Below are positions 1 to 8,200 of a stretch of DNA of 22,865 bases, piece by piece. Origin of the DNA: a virus; the IMG/VR virus record IMGVR_UViG_3300009705_000130, positions 1-22,865 of that record, one strand, 5' to 3'. A program made the translations under genes and the position numbers. How positions within the stretch are numbered: position 1 is the stretch's first letter; each line of letters opens with the position of its first letter. Below the pieces are notes generated by a model. It saw only the letters and a list, made by a program, of their open reading frames with translations. It made no database searches and was not told the DNA's origin.

Positions 1-1422
1 CCTTAAGAAGAATTCAATAACTTTTCTTGTTCCTTTAGCCCTAAAGAGATACCCAGCATTTAATACTAACCTTCTCCATAATTCAATATCAAATTCTACT
101 GGAGTCATTCCAATAGATGTGCCGGAAAATACCGGATTGTTTGTTCCACCCAAAAAGGCCTCAAGTATATTTTCTTGACTTGCAAAATCTAAAGTTTCAA
201 ACCCTAAAGTACGTGCGAAATTTTTAATTAATTTATCTGGTATATTATCATTTTTATCATAAGATACTCTAGAAGCAAAGGCAATTCCATCGATATATCT
301 TTTAACTTCATCAAACTCTCTACCATAAATCCTTAAAAGTTTTTCAACCCTTTTATCAGAGGTGTCAAATTCTTTTATAGAATCTGTTGTAAAGAACCTC
401 GCAACTAAATCTGTTTTATAATCATCGTATATGTCAGATAGTTCTAATAGTGCTGAAAGATAATCTGCATATAATGTTGTGTCTATATCAATATTATATC
501 CATCGGACACAGGCCAAGTAAATTTTCTTTTAACGTCTGTAAAAGTTTCATCATTTCCTTTAACCGGCACAGTAAATTCAGAAGTATAAATAGGATAAAA
601 ATCTCTATTAAGTAAAAATCTATCTAGTCCTTTTAACCTATTAAAATATGTCTCTCTTACATTAACTTGTGGTTTTATATGAAAGTTTTGCATTATGGCT
701 CCGTTAGTGGCCCCAGTAAAAGGATTACCTTTAACTTTTATACTTATATATCCTTGGGATTGTGGAGTGAGTCCTGTAAATCCTATAACATTAAACTCTT
801 GATGGGCCGAATAATATCCTGGCGAATTAGTTATTGTAGTCGCTGTAGCAATAGGGTAATTCACCACATAGTTATAAAAATTATTAGCCATAGATTTTTT
901 ACCAGGTGTAGATTGGTAATTATTAGGTACATTATCTAAATTTATGAAGAACTTATTTGTTACATTTCCAATAGGGATTTGAAAACTTGAGCTATTTGTT
1001 ACATTATTATAAACATATTTTATCGCAGTAAATGTTGTTCCTCCACTAGCAATTCTATTTATGAAAAGGGACGCTGGCCAATTAATTATAACTTTTTTAA
1101 TAGAGGATTTTATGTGTTCTCTTAAACTACCAAATAATGTATAATGAAATAAGTCCGACTCATTTAGATTTAACACAAGATTAAGATTATTGTTTAATAA
1201 CTGAGCCCCTTGTAGGCTTGTAAGATTTAAGTCACTTAAAGTAACAGGTTGTGCAAATCCTTCGGTGGCGTAGAATAAGCTATTTTTAGTAGATGTAGTA
1301 GGAGTTGTGTAGAAATTGGTGAGGGTCATTAATGGACTACCTTCCGTTATCTGGAAACCTACTAAATCTGGAGAAAAGTCAGAATTAGACTGATAATTAC
1401 CTATTACTTTTTTATAAGCCAT
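1..1422 (-). CDS. Baseplate protein with tail-protein-I-like domain (3' end beyond the window)
   Basis: Open frame from ATG at 1422 to the left edge, 474 codons with no stop, so the C-terminus is missing. The N-terminal 300 residues are asparagine/threonine/serine-rich and beta-like, and I do not recognise them. From about residue 340 the protein becomes helical and charged. Residues 355-474 read like the tail protein I family (P2 gpI, TIGR02242 type): a segment with VEKLLRIYGREFDEVKRYID, then a P-x-K-L-I...LG motif near 395-407, then WRRLVLNAGYLFRAKGTRK near 449-467. The RR...GYL.R.KGT pattern is typical of that family, which links the baseplate wedge to the central tube region in contractile tails. 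The start overlaps the stop of the upstream gene (TAATG), suggesting translational coupling. Location at the end of the baseplate block agrees with the call. The domain assignment is by eye, and the N-terminal role is unknown. Confidence 0.62.
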   Translation of the reverse strand, partial: MAYKKVIGNYQSNSDFSPDLVGFQITEGSPLMTLTNFYTTPTTSTKNSLFYATEGFAQPVTLSDLNLTSLQGAQLLNNNLNLVLNLNESDLFHYTLFGSLREHIKSSIKKVIINWPASLFINRIASGGTTFTAIKYVYNNVTNSSSFQIPIGNVTNKFFINLDNVPNNYQSTPGKKSMANNFYNYVVNYPIATATTITNSPGYYSAHQEFNVIGFTGLTPQSQGYISIKVKGNPFTGATNGAIMQNFHIKPQVNVRETYFNRLKGLDRFLLNRDFYPIYTSEFTVPVKGNDETFTDVKRKFTWPVSDGYNIDIDTTLYADYLSALLELSDIYDDYKTDLVARFFTTDSIKEFDTSDKRVEKLLRIYGREFDEVKRYIDGIAFASRVSYDKNDNIPDKLIKNFARTLGFETLDFASQENILEAFLGGTNNPVFSGTSIGMTPVEFDIELWRRLVLNAGYLFRAKGTRKVIEFFLR

Positions 1423-2315
1423 TATAATACATTTATATTGTTAAAATCTTTAGTGAAGTCTATATCTGTTCTTTGTTGTCTCACCTCATAAAGTGAATCA
1501 TTAAAGTTATCTTTTATTTCATACAAATTATATTGTCTGTAAATATTATTATCGGTATCATAGATAGTATATATTCCATCTTGTATAGATTTTGTTTGGT
1601 TACCAAATAACCCATATCCAAGAGTGTCAAAATCGTGTTCTGTGATCTCAATTTCTATTGAGATTGGATTGAAAAAAGTATTGGTTATACTTAGTTTTTG
1701 TCCTGTTCTTCCTAAGAATGGTTCTGCGTTTGGTTTTACATTTGGTGCAGAACTTGGGGTGAGTGTTAGGAATAATAAACTTCCACTATCATTAAAATTA
1801 TATCTTATTGCTTTCTGTGTTGTGTTAGATAGCTGTTGATTTACTGGTTCACATAAATTAGAAGATGTTATTATTCTAAAGAAATTTGGTATCTTTTGGT
1901 TCGTTGCTTCTTCATAATATTCAATTCTATATCCTGTCAACCCTCCATTAATCCCAGAACCTCCTAGTAAAGTCTGATCTAATACCAGTCCTTTTACCTC
2001 TGGCATAGCCGCTAAATTCCCACAATCAATAACTTCTTTTATAACTTCTCTAGGTTTTAATACTAAGGTATAGATACCTTTAGCGTTAAAGATGCTTGGG
2101 GGTAAGGATAAGTTATACATTCCTTCTAATATTCCAATTCCTACTGAGCTCTCACTTGGTTTGGTATATTGTTGTATATAGTCAATACTTGGGGATAATT
2201 TTATAAAATTATCTGCAAATCCAGTGTCTCTACTTGGTGTATAATGTAAAAAGATATCAATATCTTCTGGAAGTACGTCTGCTGGTCTTTTTATTCCGTA
2301 ATTACCTGTTGCCAT
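1422..2315 (-). CDS. Unrecognised 297-residue phage structural protein
   Basis: Complete frame from ATG at 2315 to TAA at 1422. I do not recognise a family. The N-terminus contains KRPADVLPEDIDIFLHYTPS; the rest is rich in aromatic, asparagine and isoleucine residues with a beta-strand-like pattern and no signal peptide or membrane segment. There are only two cysteines, unlike the two preceding giant proteins. It lies 16 nt after the 978-residue gene and overlaps the next baseplate gene by one base (TAATG), so it is almost certainly co-expressed with tail genes and is probably a baseplate or tail-tip subunit. That role is inferred from position only. Confidence 0.6.
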   Translation of the reverse strand: MATGNYGIKRPADVLPEDIDIFLHYTPSRDTGFADNFIKLSPSIDYIQQYTKPSESSVGIGILEGMYNLSLPPSIFNAKGIYTLVLKPREVIKEVIDCGNLAAMPEVKGLVLDQTLLGGSGINGGLTGYRIEYYEEATNQKIPNFFRIITSSNLCEPVNQQLSNTTQKAIRYNFNDSGSLLFLTLTPSSAPNVKPNAEPFLGRTGQKLSITNTFFNPISIEIEITEHDFDTLGYGLFGNQTKSIQDGIYTIYDTDNNIYRQYNLYEIKDNFNDSLYEVRQQRTDIDFTKDFNNINVL

Positions 2316-2331
2316 TTAATTATTATTTTTT

Positions 2332-5268
2332 TTAGTTTATTATGTTAAAGAATCCTCCTTGGTAATTGTCGAAGTCCTCAAGTTTATTTATTTCTACTAT
2401 TCTATAGTACTCCTCAAAAATAGATATCTGTCCTCTATCTATAAATACATTATTTTCTATTTGTGGAGGAAATACATGACCTAAAGTCCATTCTTCTTTT
2501 ATGTCTGGATATAAACATCCTGGACAACAATTAGTCATTTGTACTGCAAATCTTGTTACTACATTTTCTCCTACTGGTTGGGGTGTCGGTAAAGTACTAT
2601 AATCCCAGTAATGAATATTATTAATGGTGTAAGCGGTAAACAGATTTTCATTTATCACTGTCCACCCATTATTCATACCTAATGATGGTGCTCTTTTTAT
2701 TAGTGGATAGTAAGGATTAACTCCGTATTTATCTGTCATAATAGGATTAGTAGTCGCTTCTATTACACTAGCGGCGTTACTATAACCAGGCCAAAGAATG
2801 TCTGAAATTTTAGTATCAGTAAAACCAGTTATAACATAACTTAAATTACCACTGTCGTCTTCTACTCCACAACAACCCCCATAGCATGATTTATCGTCAC
2901 ATGTGGCGGTGGGATCATAGTTTGTTGATGTGGGATCAGTACAACCATATTCACAATCAACATATATACATGTAGTGTCATCTACTGTGGCACTTGGGTC
3001 GTAGTTTGACGCCGTCCCTAAATATCCATTTGGTCTACCTGGAAACAACATATCGGTACCATCATCGGTACATCCTGGTATTTCACAACTTCCATCATCT
3101 ATTGTTACCCCTGGGTCAAAATTATCAGCAAGAGGATTACTACACCCATTAATTATATAATTACACGATCCATCATCCGTATCTGCGCTTGGGTCGTAAT
3201 TAGTAGCATAAGGATCCGTACATCCATAAACTGCTGGTTGATACACGCAACAGCAGTTGGACACTCCCGGTGTTGCGCAATAGTTTCCATAATTTCCATT
3301 ACAAGGGATAGTTGCGACTACACTAAAATTAAGTGCTGTTTCATCAGTACATCCATAACAATCATAAGAACAACTACCATCATCACTAGTAGCTGTTGTG
3401 TCATAATTACAAGCAACAAAATCTGTACATCCATATACCGTTTGTGTTGATGGTTGGGGATAATAACAAGTATTATTATCTGCATTAGCTGTTGGTAGGT
3501 AATTTGAAGCTCCGGCATTGGTGCACCCCCATATATCACAAAACTCAGCCCCTATTACTTCATTAGGGATAAAGGATAATGTGTTATTTATGGTGAAACT
3601 AAAATTATAACTACATTGTTGACCGTCTGAAGAGGTATTATTATTATCGGTTATTCTAATTATATATGAGTTAGGTGAAAGAATAGGCGGAGCCACATAA
3701 GGAGGGTTAATTTCTGTTAAAACTCCACTATCGAAATAAAAGAGTTCATATGTAAACTGTGTCCCTAAAGACACACCTGGATGTGTGGCGTAACCTAAGA
3801 AGTTACCGTTATCGTCATGTATCATCAAATAATCACTATGACTTGGTAACGTAAATATGTTATATACCCCTTGTACTGGTGAGGTTGTAGACCAATAATT
3901 TGGTACGGTTACAATAGAATGTTCTCTCCAAATACCATCACCACCAAGATTTGTATTGGTGTATAATTCACTAGTTATTAAACTAAGATTAAAACTAAGA
4001 CATATTTCTTCATCACATCCTGGCATAACTCCTGCGGTACGTAAAGCCATGGGTGGATTATTACCCGTATTCATAGCAACATTTGGGTTATCGTAGACGC
4101 AGTAGTCGTTATTACACGCACAACTATTGTGAGCATTGGCTATCTGACACCCACTCCCACAATTTGATGCTGTCGTATCACAACATATCGGAGATTCATT
4201 ACATTCAATACAATAAATTAAACAATCATTAAGAGCATTCCTACCCATATACTGTCCATCTCCTACTGGATTAACTTCACATCTATTATTAACACAATCA
4301 TAAGTGAATTCTCTAGAAGAATTACTTTCACAGTAAGTTAAAGCTTCATTAAAATTTTGATAATATCCACTACCATCTAATATTTCAGTTACTACACTAT
4401 CAATACATTCCCAAGTTAGAGAGAACTCTGTCGGTTGGCATGAATTCCCATTCCATATAAAACTATATTCTCTCCATTGTTGACAACATAATTGATTAGT
4501 TATTTGGTCGTTAGGTGTGTTTGTATTATTAAACACTAAAGTCCCATCTATTCGTGTTTCGGTATCAAAACATAAAGGAACTACATTTGATGTTGCTAGG
4601 GGGTGAGTTTTACACGACATGTACCCCGTTCTCTTACCTATATTATGTGTGTGGGTTTGGGGACAATTTAGTATAGTTGAGTATTCTAGAGCAGCTCCAT
4701 TAGTATACCAAACGGGAATATTCTCTACATACCCTAAAACACTATGATTACCAACAATTGTTAAATCAACTTCTGTGGATATATGACATTTTCTACTTAG
4801 GTTATCCCAAACATATCCTTCACTCCCCATCTCGTTACAACAATTCTTTTGGGTTTCTAATTCTGTTACATTAGACCATATTACTATCCCATTCTGAGTT
4901 ACCCCTTCTAGATAATTATCACAACCTGTTTGTGGACTATTAGTTATCTGTTCCACTCCATCACATGCCTTATAGGTCTTTTTACCATTAAAGATGTATT
5001 CATGAAACCCTGTACACCCTATCTGAAGAGCATATGTTTCAGCTTGGGCTACATATTCAAATACTGGTTGGCTACCAACATAAGCCATTGCATAGGAGGA
5101 ATAACTTTGATTTGATTCTAGAGTATTGGGTTTAACTGTCTCAATTAGTTTTTGTAGAATACTTTCTGTTTGTTGATTTACACAGCAATTCGCACATGAT
5201 ATGTCTGAAGTGTTATCATAGTTGATAGCATTTTTATCTAGACACCCTATTTTATTTTTAATTATCAT
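2332..5268 (-). CDS. Giant cysteine-rich modular tail protein (978 aa) with GCTD repeats
   Basis: ATG at 5268, only 3 nt after the preceding stop. By hand count the protein has about sixty cysteines, extreme for a cytoplasmically assembled phage protein. Modules in order: an isolated GCTD-type unit at residues 8-29; two copies of a CC...E-Y-x-F-x-W...C module (126-161 and 241-277); two W/Y-x-C...G-x-Y...C units (286-313 and 323-353) followed by a dense Cys region to about 390; a beta-rich segment (about 400-560) with DNNNTSSDGQ; then seven GCTD units at 581-795, the best being 682-702 and 613-633; and a cysteine-poor C-terminus with one CCPGC cluster (914-918). GCTD repeats are common in secreted marine Bacteroidetes proteins, where they probably form small disulfide- or metal-stabilised knots. 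No signal peptide or transmembrane segment is visible. By position it is a virion component, plausibly host-contacting. No enzyme motif seen. It could also be a spacer rather than an adhesin. Confidence 0.7.
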   Translation of the reverse strand: MIIKNKIGCLDKNAINYDNTSDISCANCCVNQQTESILQKLIETVKPNTLESNQSYSSYAMAYVGSQPVFEYVAQAETYALQIGCTGFHEYIFNGKKTYKACDGVEQITNSPQTGCDNYLEGVTQNGIVIWSNVTELETQKNCCNEMGSEGYVWDNLSRKCHISTEVDLTIVGNHSVLGYVENIPVWYTNGAALEYSTILNCPQTHTHNIGKRTGYMSCKTHPLATSNVVPLCFDTETRIDGTLVFNNTNTPNDQITNQLCCQQWREYSFIWNGNSCQPTEFSLTWECIDSVVTEILDGSGYYQNFNEALTYCESNSSREFTYDCVNNRCEVNPVGDGQYMGRNALNDCLIYCIECNESPICCDTTASNCGSGCQIANAHNSCACNNDYCVYDNPNVAMNTGNNPPMALRTAGVMPGCDEEICLSFNLSLITSELYTNTNLGGDGIWREHSIVTVPNYWSTTSPVQGVYNIFTLPSHSDYLMIHDDNGNFLGYATHPGVSLGTQFTYELFYFDSGVLTEINPPYVAPPILSPNSYIIRITDNNNTSSDGQQCSYNFSFTINNTLSFIPNEVIGAEFCDIWGCTNAGASNYLPTANADNNTCYYPQPSTQTVYGCTDFVACNYDTTATSDDGSCSYDCYGCTDETALNFSVVATIPCNGNYGNYCATPGVSNCCCVYQPAVYGCTDPYATNYDPSADTDDGSCNYIINGCSNPLADNFDPGVTIDDGSCEIPGCTDDGTDMLFPGRPNGYLGTASNYDPSATVDDTTCIYVDCEYGCTDPTSTNYDPTATCDDKSCYGGCCGVEDDSGNLSYVITGFTDTKISDILWPGYSNAASVIEATTNPIMTDKYGVNPYYPLIKRAPSLGMNNGWTVINENLFTAYTINNIHYWDYSTLPTPQPVGENVVTRFAVQMTNCCPGCLYPDIKEEWTLGHVFPPQIENNVFIDRGQISIFEEYYRIVEINKLEDFDNYQGGFFNIIN
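2884..3528 (-). repeat. Block of seven GCTD-type protein repeats in the 978-aa gene
   Basis: Residues 581-795 contain seven successive units starting G-C-T/S-D/N, followed by A-x-N-Y/F-D-P and ending D-D-G-S-C or a variant. Unit starts are residues 581, 613, 639, 682, 708, 732 and 775. Spacing is about 21 residues per core with short linkers. The unit at 639 is a long type ending in CCC-x-Y, and the unit at 732 carries an insertion of about 15 residues. DNA copies are diverged, so these are protein-level repeats rather than recent tandem duplications. Confidence 0.85.
4210..4413 (-). repeat. Two W/Y-x-C ... G-x-Y ... C units
   Basis: Residues 286-313 (W-E-C ... D-G-S-G-Y-Y ... E-A-L-T-Y-C) and 323-353 (Y-D-C ... 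C ... G-D-G-Q-Y ... N-D-C-L-I-Y-C) share an aromatic-x-Cys opening, a Gly-Tyr centre and an acidic/amide-Cys close. A third relative lies at 5890-6033 in the 1193-aa gene. Confidence 0.5.
4438..4548 (-). repeat. CC-EYxFxW-C module, copy B
   Basis: Residues 241-277 of the 978-aa protein: a hydrophobic V/L-V-F strand, then CC, then R-E-Y-S-F-I-W, then C about 15 residues after the CC pair. It aligns with copies at 4786-4893 and 7273-7383 without large gaps. No known name. Confidence 0.65.
4786..4893 (-). repeat. CC-EYxFxW-C module, copy A
   Basis: Residues 126-161 of the 978-aa protein: N-G-I-V-I-W, then CC (143-144), S-E-G-Y-V-W and C161. The spacing between the CC pair, the aromatic W and the closing C is the same as in the other two copies to within one or two residues. 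Confidence 0.65.
5182..5247 (-). repeat. Isolated N-terminal GCTD-type unit
   Basis: Residues 8-29 of the 978-aa protein read G-C-L-D-K-N-A-I-N-Y-D followed by C-A-N-C-C. This matches the first half of the repeat and ends in a double cysteine, as in the long repeat subtype. It lies about 550 residues from the main block. Confidence 0.7.
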
Positions 5269-5271
5269 AGT

Positions 5272-8200
5272 TTACACACAATTTGAGTTATTAGTCGTGC
5301 AAGAATTAAATGATACTTCGCACCTTGGGTCTGCCAATAAAAGACCATAGTTAGTTATATTAGATGTTGTAAATGTTTGACACACTGATCCCGGTACTAG
5401 TGGAAAACAACAATAAGCATCATAGTATACAGTATAATTACAAGTACCGTTATCAACTTGGGCTAATGCGTCATAGTTTACTGCATTAGGGTCTGTACAT
5501 CCCGGAATTAGACTTCCCGCGGGGTCGAAATAACAACAAGTAATATCACCAAAAGTACCTGGGATAATAGCACTCGGGTAAAAAGGATTACCATATTGTG
5601 TGGATGGTGGATTACCTAAACAATCAGTACAACTAATAATATTACTATTAACTGTAAATGAATTAGTTGGTGGGCAAGGATTACCAGCTGTCGGATCTGG
5701 ACACCCATTATGGTAATTACAAGACCCATCATCAAAAGTGGCATCTGGCCAATAATTATTAGCCGCAATATCGGTACAACCACCCAAAGCTAACACACAA
5801 CAATCATTAAGGTAATTTAACCAACATGGTTCTTGTGCTTGTGGATTATAATTAATCGCACTAGAATCCATACATCCTACAATAAGATTACACCCACTAC
5901 TTAACATACATTCTTGAGCTGTTGAATATAAGGTAATTCCTGGTATGGTTGTTGAGGTGCTTAAACACCCTTGTATTGTAATAGTTCCTGTTGGTGGTCC
6001 CATTTCTAAAGTATATGATAAGTCACAATACCAACCAATGACGCTAGGTGTAAAATCACAATCTGCGTTGGGTTCTACTCCACTTAAAACTGTTAATAGG
6101 GGGTTAGTGGCCACTACAGTGTTAACATATGGTACTATAGTGTTTTCTACAGACCCATACTCATTCATAATACTATTAAGGAAATGAGTTTGGTCACACC
6201 CTAAAAAATTAGGTTTTTGGTTATACTTAAAAGATATTTCTGTGTTTATTAACTCGAATTCTAAAGGATTAACTAAAATTTCTTCTTTTACATCACATAT
6301 TAATCGTAAACTTACCGCTGTTGCCCCCTCCATTGTTATTTCACTCTCTAATTCTACCTCAACTAGTCCATCGGCTGAATCATAAGAATTACTAGTCCAG
6401 TATTTAATTGGTGTTACTTTTACGTCTTCGTCAGTTGTAAAATTGTAAGGTGTTTCTTGTACAGATAGAAATTCTAACCTAAATCCGTAGGTATCGTCAT
6501 CTCCAACACATGGAGTTCCTGTGGAAGTACACCCTCCACTACCTGATGGGTTATACACTTCAAATGTCATCATATAAGCCCCATTAAATATTGCTGTATG
6601 TACCACATCCACATCATTAATATTACCTGAGGCGATGTCTTCGTCAATAACTATTGAGTTAAATGGATCAAAAAGAGTGAATCTCAATTGTGCCGGTAGA
6701 GTAAGTATTTGTTGTATGAAATCATCCATTACCGTTAAAGCGATGTAACGAAGACTAAACTTATACTCCATCCCTGACTGCAAACTAATTGGTATATTAA
6801 CAGTGGCTTGATTACAGTTAGAAGTGATTACTCTATAATCCCCATTAATAAAATCTACTGTTGTCCATGCTCCAGTACAGGATGAAGGGATTGTGAACCC
6901 TAACGCTTCTCCTAATTCAAAGTTTTCAAAATATAAGTAACCCCAATTTGGGTCAAGTGTAGAAGTACCTCCCCATATTATATTAGCTAAAGTCGCATTT
7001 GGGTAGTCTTTCATCACCATCTTTGATTTAACTATATATGTTTCTCCATCTATTAATCCAGAAATAATAGGAGTGTATAATAAGGTTCTCTTACCAGAAG
7101 GTCCTTGTATATCACCAAAAGCTCCCGACTGAACATAACTTTCTGTGGGTAATAAGGTGTTACCTGCGTAAAACTCCGCAAAATTATCCCCTATGGCGTA
7201 AAAAAGTATGTCATAAGGAAAGTTAAATAACTCTAATCCTTGTCCTTGGTCTTTATTACCATAATCTCGATAACATTTCTTTTTCCACCAAACAAACCCA
7301 TATTCACTATAATCTTCACAACATTTTCTTTCAACAAATACCTCGCTTTCTGTTTCGTGATCATAAAAAACTACTTCTCCCCCACTACTAATATACCAAG
7401 GAACGGGACATTTATAACTTTGTGTTAAAGTCTGTGTTGATCCACTACATTCTTCTGCAATGCCAGTATGAATAATATCTCTATATATACCAATATCCTT
7501 AATGTCCTGGTATAGGGGAAAGTTTATATTTAATACTGGAGGTCTATACCCCACTACATTTATACAAGGAATCCAAGCACAACCATCATCAGGAGAGCAA
7601 TTATTACAAGTTTCGTCTATTGTTTCATTACAATACCAAAGAGACCCGTCCGTTGATTCTACGACATCTCCTGTGGTATAATTTTCGTTTAATCCATCCC
7701 AAGGACCCATATCTGGACCTTGGCAATAGAGAAAACCATTATTTGTTACTATATTGTTTTGTACATTAGTAATGGCCCCATAAAGGTTCCATCCTAAATA
7801 ATAAAAAGGGATAACCCCAACTGGAGGAGAGAATATTAAATACTGTCCTGTTTGAAATCCTGATACTGGGTCTATCTCTTGCGTTCCGTAAACTCCTAAT
7901 ATTATATCATCTACATCTATAGCGTCTTGACTGAGAAGATAGTTGGATATATTATACCTATAGAGACTTAGGTTAAATTGTGTTAGTTCAATATTAAAAC
8001 TTTTGAAAAATCCAAATATTTTTCGTTTAATTCCATTAAAACTGTTACTATCTATTACTGAAGTTTCCTTAGTTACACGGAAATCATCCATAATAAGAAA
8101 ATCCCCAATTTGTGCTGGTGTTCCAAATGAGTCATCAATATAGAGAGAAATTCCAAACTTATACTCACCCCCTATAGTTGCGGTAAAAGCAAAATTAATT

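Noticed and set aside
2884-3528. CRISPR array or DNA tandem repeat
   Set aside because: The periodicity is at protein level; spacing varies and DNA copies are diverged, with no constant direct repeat.
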